DNA of 12,561 nucleotides from Thiobacillus sp. UBA2487 (GTDB taxonomy: Bacteria > Pseudomonadota > Gammaproteobacteria > Burkholderiales > Sulfuriferulaceae): assembly GCA_002341815.1 (NCBI GenBank), contig DDOT01000029.1:6526-19086 (forward strand), read 5' to 3'. Positions 1 through 5,770 of the stretch are shown here, piece after piece. A program made the translations under genes and the position numbers. How positions within the stretch are numbered: the stretch's first letter is position 1; each line of letters opens with the position of its first letter. The notes under the pieces were generated by a model. That model did not search any database and was not told where the DNA came from. It was given only the letters and a program-made list of their open reading frames with translations.

Positions 1-1019
1 GTGCCACCGGATGCCAGCCATGCCAGTGGCAATAATAATGTCAAACCGTGGTCTGGATCCGGGTTGCGGGTGAGGCTTAATGTACACAAGGTGGCCATAA
101 AAACGGCCGAAGGCAGTGCAATGCCCGGTGCCAAAAATTGTTGTTTGCGACGGCTCTGCCACAGTGTCCACAATGCTAACGGCCATGCCGGCCAGGCAAA
201 CCAAGGCAGAAATACCAAATAATAGGGTGTCGGACTGGCATGGGGTATGCCGAAAAATACGAATTGGTTTAATTGCAGCGTCAACCATTGCTGCCAAATG
301 TCGGGAGCGCTGTGCCGGAATTGCCATGGCCAGATCAGCAACCAAGGTGTAACGGCAGCCAGGGTGCTGATGGCAGAACGCAGTGTACTCAGGCTGCGCC
401 ACGCCGGACTGAGTACGGGTAATAACAGCAACGACAGGCCCAATGCGCTGGCATTGACAATGCCGGCCGACATGAAGCTGATGCCTAAACCGCAACCGGC
501 CCAGATGCCGCCGGTGTACGGGCGCGACGGCGATAAGGCTGCACCATAGCCGGTCATGGCAGCGCCAAGCAGCAACGCAGATTGTGGGATCGATTCATGA
601 CCGGCAAACCATAAACCGGTACTGCCGATCAGTACCATTACCACCATACGGCCATGACGTCGGCCATATAAGTGATGCCCGGTCAGTGCGGCAAAAATAA
701 ATGCCAATAATACAAACCCGCCGGCTGCGAGTCGTGCGCCATCATGGGCGGGTAGCCAAGGTGCAAGCCATGCCGCAACAACAGCAGCAACAGTCGGATA
801 GAGGGGAGGGGGGGCGAATGGCCATGGCTCTCCGGCCAGCACGGGTATGCTGGCCGGAGAGCCCGATAAAATGCTGTGTACCAGTCCCATGGTAACGGCC
901 TCATCGCCCTTCCATGGTTCATGTCCAACCAAACCTGGAAACAGCCAAGCCAGACACAGAATCAGCGTCAGCAGAAACGGAAACAGCTCGGATTTTTGGG
1001 AGGTTTGCAGTTCAGACAC
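1..1019 (-). CDS. ArnT/PMT-like membrane glycosyltransferase (GT39/GT83 type), C-terminus cut by window edge
   Basis: The minus-strand frame is open from an in-frame TAA just upstream of the start to the left window edge, giving about 339 residues. It is very hydrophobic, with many membrane spans. Visible family landmarks are a first membrane span (about residues 12-31), then a periplasmic-loop motif HEPWKGDEA (residues 33-41) matching the conserved Asp-Glu of lipid-phosphate-sugar transferases, then LAGEP, HDGARLA and a late YYLVFLPWFAWPAWPLALW block followed by LLPLAWLAS. Members of this family move a sugar from a polyprenyl-phosphate carrier to lipid A, protein or another envelope acceptor on the periplasmic side; the substrate here cannot be told. 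The GTG at 1019 is the start that keeps the first membrane span, but no clear ribosome binding site precedes it; the first in-frame ATG is residue 44 and would remove the DE motif. The gene lies 119 bases after rpmE on the same strand. Several usually conserved charged residues seem replaced (see findings). Confidence 0.8.
   Translation of the reverse strand, partial: MSELQTSQKSELFPFLLTLILCLAWLFPGLVGHEPWKGDEAVTMGLVHSILSGSPASIPVLAGEPWPFAPPPLYPTVAAVVAAWLAPWLPAHDGARLAAGGFVLLAFIFAALTGHHLYGRRHGRMVVMVLIGSTGLWFAGHESIPQSALLLGAAMTGYGAALSPSRPYTGGIWAGCGLGISFMSAGIVNASALGLSLLLLPVLSPAWRSLSTLRSAISTLAAVTPWLLIWPWQFRHSAPDIWQQWLTLQLNQFVFFGIPHASPTPYYLVFLPWFAWPAWPLALWTLWQSRRKQQFLAPGIALPSAVFMATLCTLSLTRNPDPDHGLTLLLPLAWLASGG
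826..863. repeat. Perfect 15-bp inverted repeat with 8-base loop inside the glycosyltransferase gene
   Basis: Arms 826-840 (GGCTCTCCGGCCAGC) and 849-863 are exact reverse complements separated by 8 bases. The element lies within the coding sequence, encoding SGSPAS-IPV-LAGEP on the minus strand. It would fold as a very stable GC-rich stem-loop in the mRNA. No T-run follows on either strand, so it is not a standard terminator. Confidence 0.85.
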
Positions 1020-1055
1020 GGCGTGGCAGCAACAATAGGAGAAGGTGCCAGTTTA

Positions 1056-1069
1056 CCGCACAATTGCGG
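1056..1069. repeat. Small inverted repeat between rpmE and the glycosyltransferase gene
   Basis: CCGCA at 1056-1060 and TGCGG at 1065-1069 can pair around a 4-base loop. It lies in the 119-base gap (1020-1138) between rpmE and the downstream glycosyltransferase gene. A second pair, CGACCT at 1088-1093 with AGGTCG at 1114-1119, has a 20-base loop. Neither is followed by a T-tract, so they could be intercistronic hairpins but are not convincing terminators. Nothing else is seen in the gap. Confidence 0.35.
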
Positions 1070-1138
1070 CTTGGGATGTATTTAGTCCGACCTCCGCACA
1101 TCAACATGAACAAAGGTCGAACCAAGGTGCAGCAGGTA

Positions 1139-1342
1139 TTATTTCATACCATATTTTTGACGGAATTTTTCAATACGGCCAGCAGTATCTACAATCTTTT
1201 GCTTGCCTGTATAGAAAGGATGGCATTCGGAGCACACTTCAATATGCAGCGGCTTGTGCATGGTGGAGCGGGTTTCAAACTGGTTACCGCAGCTGCAGGT
1301 AACCTTGATGGTATCGTATTTTGGATGGATATCGGTTTTCAT
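1139..1342 (-). CDS. rpmE: 50S ribosomal protein L31 (bL31, zinc-binding form)
   Basis: A 67-residue protein that is a component of the large ribosomal subunit at the bridge to the small subunit. It begins [20 protein letters not shown] and contains the highly conserved block [15 protein letters not shown] followed by a basic C-terminus ([11 protein letters not shown]). The cysteines in CSC (residues 16 and 18) and CSEC (residues 37 and 40) form the zinc ribbon that marks the C+ (zinc-dependent) L31 type, so this is not the zinc-independent paralogue ykgM/rpmE2. Length is normal for the family. A ribosome binding site AAGGG on the minus strand (complement of 1349-1353) lies 6 bases before the ATG at 1342. 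It has its own sigma70 promoter upstream. This is the best housekeeping marker in the window and shows that the left flank is chromosomal. Confidence 0.97.
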   Translation of the reverse strand: MKTDIHPKYDTIKVTCSCGNQFETRSTMHKPLHIEVCSECHPFYTGKQKIVDTAGRIEKFRQKYGMK

Positions 1343-1386
1343 GGTAGACCCTTGGTTAACTGCGGCGAGTACGCAGAGAGCCCGAC

Positions 1387-1415
1387 ATTATGAACGTGTT
1401 TGCTGTTTTATGCAA
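1387..1415 (-). promoter_or_regulatory. Sigma70-type promoter of rpmE
   Basis: On the minus strand, TTGCAT (complement of 1410-1415) and CATAAT (complement of 1387-1392) are separated by exactly 17 bases. Transcription would start near 1380, leaving a leader of roughly 38 bases before the rpmE ATG. This is assigned by consensus match and spacing only. Confidence 0.65.
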
Positions 1416-1494
1416 GGGTTGTTGGGGATAAACGGGTCATCCGGCTGTGGGAGAGCAGACGTGGTGGACCAAGCATTTCAATCGCATGGAATCT

Positions 1495-1509
1495 TACGTT
1501 AATAACGTA
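1495..1509. promoter_or_regulatory. Perfect palindrome upstream of the HTH regulator, candidate autoregulatory operator
   Basis: TACGTTA at 1495-1501 and TAACGTA at 1503-1509 are exact inverted 7-base arms around a single central A. It lies 113 bases before the regulator's ATG, in AT-rich DNA. Its GTTAATAA core (1498-1505) is the reverse complement of TTATTAAC at 2023-2030 in the palindrome over the virB8 promoter. Assignment as an operator is inference. Confidence 0.45.
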
Positions 1510-1621
1510 TCTTTTTGATTTAAAAGTTATTTATGGCTGTGTTGTCGGGTTGTGCGGTATGATTGGCGTTCATGTTTTGCATCGAAAATATGGTTTTGCC
1601 AAGATTGACTGAGAGCCTGTT

Positions 1622-1939
1622 ATGACGGATAAGCCCCTGATCATACGTACCAGCGAAGATAACTTGCGCCGCAAACTTGAGGAGTCGCGCAAGTTGACTC
1701 GGCGAGATTTTTACATTGAGCCACACGCCGTTCCGAACATCCTGTCTGAGGACATCATTCGTATCCGCAATCAATTCAATCTGTCGCGCCCGTTGTTCGC
1801 CCGTTGTCTGCGTGTCAATGTGCGCACCCTGGAGAACTGGGAGCAAGGCCGAGCGCAACCCAATGCGCAGGCGGTTTTGCTGTTAAGGATGGTGGAACGA
1901 TATCCCGATACCATGCAACGCTTGTCCGATTTGGACTGA
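1622..1939 (+). CDS. HTH (XRE/HigA-NadS-like antitoxin type) transcriptional regulator
   Basis: A 105-residue DNA-binding protein. Residues about 43-80 form a helix-turn-helix of the antitoxin class. The pattern SEDIIRIRNQFNLSRPLFAR followed by VNVRTLENWEQGRAQPNAQA matches the family signature of a recognition helix before NWEQGRxxP, as in HigA, NadS and the MqsA C-terminal domain. The end, LLLRMVERYP, is also typical. The N-terminal 40 residues are a short basic extension without a known fold. A GAGAG ribosome binding site at 1611-1615 supports the ATG at 1622. Such proteins usually pair with a RelE/HigB-type toxin, but no toxin gene lies directly before or after; rpmE is divergent and virB8 begins 113 bases downstream. 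Its position just before the secretion/pilus operon suggests it is a dedicated regulator of it. That role is inferred. Confidence 0.85.
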   Translation: MTDKPLIIRTSEDNLRRKLEESRKLTRRDFYIEPHAVPNILSEDIIRIRNQFNLSRPLFARCLRVNVRTLENWEQGRAQPNAQAVLLLRMVERYPDTMQRLSDLD

Positions 1940-2012
1940 AGGCAATGGTTGTGGCGCGTTGCATGCCTGTTTTGTTAATTGTCACCAAATATTCATAAAA
2001 AAATTTACCCAC

Positions 2013-2032
2013 TTGTTTATAATTATTAACAA
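2013..2032. promoter_or_regulatory. 20-bp near-palindrome overlapping the virB8 operon -10 box, candidate operator
   Basis: The sequence TTGTTTATAATTATTAACAA equals its own reverse complement except for one mismatched pair (positions 2018 and 2027). It completely covers the TATAAT box. A protein bound here would block RNA polymerase, so it is a strong candidate repressor site. The half-site TTGTTAAT on the minus strand (2025-2032) recurs on the plus strand at 1972-1979, and its core recurs at 1498-1505. Confidence 0.55.
2018..2023 (+). promoter_or_regulatory. -10 box of the virB8-pil operon promoter
   Basis: A full-consensus TATAAT 30 bases before the virB8 ATG predicts transcription start near 2030 and a leader of about 23 bases. 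No good -35 hexamer stands at 16-18 bases upstream; TTCATA at 1992-1997 is 20 bases away and TTGTCA at 1979-1984 is too far. A TG lies close to the extended -10 position but is one base off. The weak -35 would fit a regulated promoter. Confidence 0.5.
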
Positions 2033-2052
2033 ATGACTTTGGTGTTGTTGAT

Positions 2053-2697
2053 ATGTTAAACGAGTTTGCCGAACAGCTAAACAGACATTACAAGGATCGG
2101 TTAACCGCCAACCGGTTGGGTCTATTGTTGATGGGCTCGATTGTGTTGAATATTCTGCAAGGTATTGCAGTAGCAGGATTGTTTCCGTTGAAAGAGCGGA
2201 TTCCTTATTTTGTGGTGACCCGAAGTGAGACTGGTGAAGTGCATGTGTCTGATCTGGCGACCCAGCGCTTTAATCCAAGCGAAATGAATGTAAAGTATTT
2301 CGCTGCCAGGTTTATTCGACAGTTGTTAACGATTGATCCTTATCGCTCTAAAAGTGAATTACTGCCGGCGGCACATACGACGCTGTTGAGTAAAGGCAAG
2401 GCAGAATTTGCGCAATTTCTGGCAACCGACCATACGCTGGAGAAAATGGATAAAGACCCTTCTTTAGCAAGACAAGTGCAAATCCAGCGCATCATTATTT
2501 TGCCCAGTGCCGAAAATGTCATTTCAGCCGATGTTCGTTTAACGACGCTTTCGGCCGGCTCAGCGCCGTTGACCACGACCAAAACCGTCACCTTGCATTA
2601 TGCATTAACGCCAATCGCAGATGAAAAGCAGGCAATCAATAATCCGATCGGTTTTTACGTGACGCAGTTTTCTATCGATGAGGAGCTGGGGCAATGA
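2053..2697 (+). CDS. virB8: VirB8-family type IV secretion protein
   Basis: A 214-residue bitopic inner-membrane protein. It has a short cytoplasmic N-terminus, one membrane span at about residues 22-43 (RLGLLLMGSIVLNILQGIAV) and a periplasmic NTF2-like domain for the rest. The segment PLKERIPYFVVTRSETGEV right after the span is the usual VirB8 junction (PL..xxPYxVxxxxxTG). The end, GFYVTQFSIDEE, fits the last strand of the fold. VirB8 proteins nucleate the inner-membrane complex and contact VirB9 and VirB10. Length is normal or slightly short. It is the first gene of the long operon and overlaps virB9 by 4 bases (ATGA). The ribosome binding site is weak. A conjugation-type origin is possible, but no transfer genes are seen next to it. 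Confidence 0.85.
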   Translation: MLNEFAEQLNRHYKDRLTANRLGLLLMGSIVLNILQGIAVAGLFPLKERIPYFVVTRSETGEVHVSDLATQRFNPSEMNVKYFAARFIRQLLTIDPYRSKSELLPAAHTTLLSKGKAEFAQFLATDHTLEKMDKDPSLARQVQIQRIIILPSAENVISADVRLTTLSAGSAPLTTTKTVTLHYALTPIADEKQAINNPIGFYVTQFSIDEELGQ

Positions 2698-3509
2698 AGA
2701 TTGGTGTCCTGATCTTGTGTCTGGTGTGGCAATCAACAGTGTTTGCCGGCGAGACTGATCGTCCAATCGCGTTGCCTGCCAATTCCCCATTCACAGGCAC
2801 ATCTACGCCAAAGATTGTCAACTACGACTATGACGCAAACCGCATCTATGCTGTGGTCTCAATGGTGGACATGTTTACCGAACTGTTGCTGCCCGAAGGC
2901 GAGCAGGTTGTTGCCTGGTTCCCTTCAGCAGACGAAAAACGTGGATGGCCTTATCTGGTGTCAGGCGACCATCGTCGCATCATGATCATGCCTCGGCGTG
3001 CCGGATTGCTGAATTCCGGCACATTGGTTTCCAATCTGCATAGCTACTTGCTGTCTTTTCAATCTGTCGCGAACGGCGAGTGGGACCAGCGGGTGAGCTG
3101 GATGGTGTTTGATGTCACGAATGCGCCTTCAGGGTATGAGCAGCAATCGGAAACCCCGGCCATGCCCAATCATCCTGTGCCTGTCAGCAACGCGGGTTCT
3201 GGTCCGACCTTTGCAAATATGAATGTTGCGTACAGCGTGGAAGGCAAGTCGGCGTTTGCGCCGGAAATGGTTGCGGATGACGGGCGATCTACCTGGTTCA
3301 GATTGCCGCAAAAAAATCAGGAAATTCCCGCCTTGTTTGTGCTGGATGAACACGGGATAGGTGAACTGGTGAATTATGTGGTGCAGGAAAAAAATGTGTT
3401 GAAGGCGCAACGGACGTCCAATGCATGGTTGTTGAAGCTGGGCGATGACGAGGTGACTGTGCGGGCCACAGATGCACCCGAATCCTCAACACCTGCGTGG
3501 TTTCGGTGA
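2694..3509 (+). CDS. virB9: VirB9/TrbG/CagX-family type IV secretion protein
   Basis: A 271-residue exported protein with a clear signal peptide (residues 1-18, hydrophobic core VLILCLVWQS, ending VFA). The N-terminal domain (about 38-142) starts IVNYDYDANRIYAVVSMVDMFTELLLPEGE after the lead-in, which is the VirB9 pattern of an Ile/Val-rich strand followed by T-x-x-x-L-x-x-GE. The C-terminal domain (about 171-261) carries VADDGRSTWFRLP, then IPALFVLDEHG and a Leu-Gly turn, the usual VirB9 C-terminal beta-sandwich. Known VirB9 proteins form the periplasmic/outer-membrane ring with VirB10 and the VirB7 lipoprotein. No VirB7-like lipoprotein is found between these genes. It starts inside the virB8 stop and ends 4 bases before virB10, so translation is probably coupled. 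Confidence 0.88.
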   Translation: MKIGVLILCLVWQSTVFAGETDRPIALPANSPFTGTSTPKIVNYDYDANRIYAVVSMVDMFTELLLPEGEQVVAWFPSADEKRGWPYLVSGDHRRIMIMPRRAGLLNSGTLVSNLHSYLLSFQSVANGEWDQRVSWMVFDVTNAPSGYEQQSETPAMPNHPVPVSNAGSGPTFANMNVAYSVEGKSAFAPEMVADDGRSTWFRLPQKNQEIPALFVLDEHGIGELVNYVVQEKNVLKAQRTSNAWLLKLGDDEVTVRATDAPESSTPAWFR

Positions 3510-3513
3510 TGTG

Positions 3514-4851
3514 ATGCCTAAAAAAATCAGCAAAAATCTGGTCTGGCTGATCGCGTTGCTGATGCTTGGCGGCATGGTGGGCGCATATTGGCTTAAATAT
3601 GGCGCTGGGGAAGGTGTGGGTGCCAAGCAAGCCAGGATCAAGGCCACGATTGCCGCACAAGTGGGTAATGATCAACCGGTGAGTGATGCCGACGCCAAAA
3701 AGCAGTTACAGCAAGCCGACCAAACCGTGATGGACGCCTTGGCTAAACAAAAGAATCAGTCGCAACCAGAACACGTATGGCCAAAGACGGCATTGCCGTT
3801 TCAAACCGGCTTGATTCAAGCACCCGATCTGGATCGGTACGAACAGGCGAAACAAGCCCTGATGCAGCAATTGGAAAAGAAAGATAAACAACAGGATGAG
3901 GGTGACAGTTTGCCGCACACATTTGAAGCGCAGGCACTCACGGCCAGTCAAGACGATAATCGCCACGATCTGCCATCCAATACCGGCAATGACGCTGGAA
4001 CTCCGGATGGTGGACGTCGATCGTCGATCAAACCGGTTGCTGATTCCGCAACGTCTGACGTCATCAAGCAAGATGCAACGAGCGGAAACAACGCAGTGGC
4101 AGTCGCACAGCCTGACGCCGATCCCAATCTGAAAATGCTGACCGAGCTGATTGGACGGCAAACGCGGGCGTTGACCGATAGCAATCAAAGCTGGCAACAG
4201 GAACAAGCAAAAACCTCGGCAGCCGGGCATCTGCAAATCCTGCATCCGAGCCAACCGCCCAATGTGCAGTTGTTGCAGGAAGGCAGCGTGGTGCCGTTGG
4301 TATTGTTGAGTGCGTTGAATAACACCTTGCCGGGACATGTCTCTGCACGCGTCACCCAAGATGTGTATGACGCCATCACCGGCGATGCGCTGATTATTCC
4401 GGCCGGGTCAAAATTGGAAGGTAATTATAACCAGAAAACGTTGTTTAACCAGAAACGCATGATGTTGGCGTTTAACCGCCTGATTTTTCCGGATGGTGCG
4501 TCAATTATGTTGGGTGCTTGGGGCGGTAATGATGCGCAGGGGCGTTCCGGGGTGGCAGGTGACATTGATAACCATATTTGGGAACAGCTTGGAACGGGCT
4601 TGTTACTGGCCGCTGTGGATTGGGCGGTGACACCGTCGATGGGCTCAGGAAATGTGGTGGTCAATACGCAAGGCAGTAGCGGTTCATTTGCTGTTCCGGC
4701 GGGACAGGTGGTTAATCAGACCGCGCAAAATATTTTATCGCGCTACCAGAGTCTTAAGCCGGAATTGAACATTCCTGCAGGCACCAAGCTGACCATGACG
4801 GTATTGCAAGATATCAGCATAAAAACCGAAGGAAATGGCAATCATGAATAA
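3514..4851 (+). CDS. virB10: VirB10/TrbI-family envelope-spanning type IV secretion protein
   Basis: A 445-residue protein with a short basic cytoplasmic tail (MPKKISKN), one inner-membrane span (about 8-27) and a long hydrophilic, Gln/Lys/Asp-rich periplasmic linker to about residue 250. The VirB10 C-terminal domain (about 256-445) contains LPGHVSARVTQDVYDAITG, then LIIPAGSKLEGNY, QKRMMLAFNRLIFPDGASI and a final IPAGTKLTMTVLQDI. The stretch LGTGLLLAAVDWAV with the following loop corresponds to the antenna that crosses the outer membrane in known VirB10 rings. VirB10 links both membranes and senses energy use in type IV secretion. The start at 3514 is preferred over an in-frame ATG at 3472, which would overlap virB9 by 38 bases and add a non-family extension; GTG 3511 is also possible. 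It overlaps the next gene by 8 bases. Confidence 0.88.
   Translation: MPKKISKNLVWLIALLMLGGMVGAYWLKYGAGEGVGAKQARIKATIAAQVGNDQPVSDADAKKQLQQADQTVMDALAKQKNQSQPEHVWPKTALPFQTGLIQAPDLDRYEQAKQALMQQLEKKDKQQDEGDSLPHTFEAQALTASQDDNRHDLPSNTGNDAGTPDGGRRSSIKPVADSATSDVIKQDATSGNNAVAVAQPDADPNLKMLTELIGRQTRALTDSNQSWQQEQAKTSAAGHLQILHPSQPPNVQLLQEGSVVPLVLLSALNNTLPGHVSARVTQDVYDAITGDALIIPAGSKLEGNYNQKTLFNQKRMMLAFNRLIFPDGASIMLGAWGGNDAQGRSGVAGDIDNHIWEQLGTGLLLAAVDWAVTPSMGSGNVVVNTQGSSGSFAVPAGQVVNQTAQNILSRYQSLKPELNIPAGTKLTMTVLQDISIKTEGNGNHE
4828..4833 (+). promoter_or_regulatory. Ribosome binding site that fixes the TcpQ-type start
   Basis: GAAGGA lies 10 bases before ATG 4844 but only one base before ATG 4835, so the downstream ATG is the likely start. 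Confidence 0.5.
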
Positions 4852-5770
4852 GATTGTGTGGATCATGATGTTGCTCTTGTTTTGGGCGATACGAAGTGCG
4901 TCAGGGGCCAGTTTGGAGCGTTACGATTTCGCCTATCGGATCAGCGGGGAAACAGAGGCGCGACCGACCCAGGTGTTTGATGATGGGCGCAAATTGTATT
5001 TGCAGTTCGCCAACACGTCGATCTTGCCAACGGTGTATGCCGATGGCGGACAAGGCGATGTGCGGGTAGACGCACACCAGGATTATCCGTATGTGGTGCT
5101 GGATCATTTGTTTAACACCCTGCAAATCCGGGTGAACGGTCACGCCGCATCGATTCATTACGCTGGGGCCAAGGTACATCACCCGGGCAGTACGACGTAT
5201 GGCCAAGCGGCGCCGGATGACGCAGACAAAACGATGCGGGTCGCAGTAGCCGTGCCTGATGCAAGAGCGAACACCGTCAAGACAGTTGCAGAAGCCGCGG
5301 TCACGGTACATACCCCTGATAACGCGGGTTCATTGGCAAACAGCGCAGGACAATCCCGTGCACACACTTTGGTTGAACCATCCGCCCCGGCGCCAGCCGG
5401 GGACGTACCCTCTGTGCAGATGGCAGCGCTCAGCCACCTCAACACGAAAACGGACGCCGCTGAAACGCCCGATCAAAGCCGGAATATCAATCTGTTGGCC
5501 AAGGGTGGGCCAGAAACGGTAAACCAGCCAGCGATCTTACAACTCACCATTCAGACGGGAGACAGTATCCGGTTTCGATTGAGCGACTTTGCAAAGCAGA
5601 ATGGATATTTACTGAATTGGGCGGGAAACGATCTGGTGGCGCGCCAAACAGCGGTATTTTCCGGCACGTCGGCCGAAGCGGTGTTCAATCATGTGTTGAT
5701 GGCCGCAAAAGTGGTTGGCTATTTAAGTCAGGATGAAGAGAAGGTGCTGAATGTGTATGTTAAACCTTAA
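4844..5770 (+). CDS. TcpQ/PilL-type pilus protein with an N-terminal VirB9-C-terminal-like domain
   Basis: A 308-residue exported protein with a signal peptide (about 1-22, MNKIVWIMMLLLFWAIRSAS then GA). Residues about 26-108 resemble the VirB9/CagX C-terminal domain: ARPTQVFDDGRKLYLQF, then LPTVYADGG, VRVDAHQDYPYVVLDHLF and LQIRVNG. A low-complexity Ala/Asp/Thr-rich linker (110-225) follows. Residues about 231-308 match the TcpQ C-terminal domain, with LQLTIQTGDSIRFRLSDFAK, GYLLNWAGND and a final LNVYVKP. In type IVb pili, TcpQ-like proteins are needed for stability and placing of the outer-membrane secretin, which here is the next gene. ATG 4844 is preferred because GAAGGA at 4828-4833 gives proper spacing, while ATG 4835 is too close to it. 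The gene overlaps virB10 by 8 bases and the secretin by 20. Confidence 0.75.
   Translation: MNKIVWIMMLLLFWAIRSASGASLERYDFAYRISGETEARPTQVFDDGRKLYLQFANTSILPTVYADGGQGDVRVDAHQDYPYVVLDHLFNTLQIRVNGHAASIHYAGAKVHHPGSTTYGQAAPDDADKTMRVAVAVPDARANTVKTVAEAAVTVHTPDNAGSLANSAGQSRAHTLVEPSAPAPAGDVPSVQMAALSHLNTKTDAAETPDQSRNINLLAKGGPETVNQPAILQLTIQTGDSIRFRLSDFAKQNGYLLNWAGNDLVARQTAVFSGTSAEAVFNHVLMAAKVVGYLSQDEEKVLNVYVKP

Larger units (their letters stand above)
1343..1621. other. Divergent intergenic region between rpmE and the HTH regulator
   Basis: These 279 bases hold the rpmE promoter on the minus strand and the 15-bp palindrome at 1495-1509. The stretch from about 1490 to 1540 is AT-rich and probably contains the promoter of the plus-strand regulator, but no pair of -35 and -10 boxes with good spacing could be fixed. 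A 70-codon plus-strand frame here (1400-1612) has no recognisable domain and overlaps the rpmE promoter. I do not regard it as a gene. Confidence 0.5.
1940..2052. other. Intergenic region between the regulator and virB8, with the operon promoter
   Basis: This 113-base AT-rich gap holds TTGTTAATTG at 1972-1981, the TATAAT box at 2018-2023 and the 20-base near-palindrome at 2013-2032. No convincing terminator for the regulator gene was found, so some read-through into virB8 is possible. Confidence 0.55.

Noticed and set aside
765..800. CAG/CAA-like repeat giving a poly-Gln run in a plus-strand frame
   Set aside because: It is the shadow of the Val/Ala-rich helix of the minus-strand glycosyltransferase; there are too few exact units for a contingency repeat.
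1088..1119. Inverted repeat after rpmE (CGACCT/AGGTCG) as a Rho-independent terminator
   Set aside because: The loop is 20 bases and no T-run follows on the minus strand, so a terminator is not supported.
1400..1612. A 70-codon plus-strand open frame directly before the HTH regulator, considered as the missing toxin
   Set aside because: It shows no RelE, HigB or BrnT-like features, overlaps the rpmE promoter on the other strand, and has no good ribosome binding site.
3472..3513. Upstream ATG giving a 14-residue longer VirB10
   Set aside because: It would overlap virB9 by 38 bases and precede the natural basic tail MPKKISKN, so the later start is more likely.
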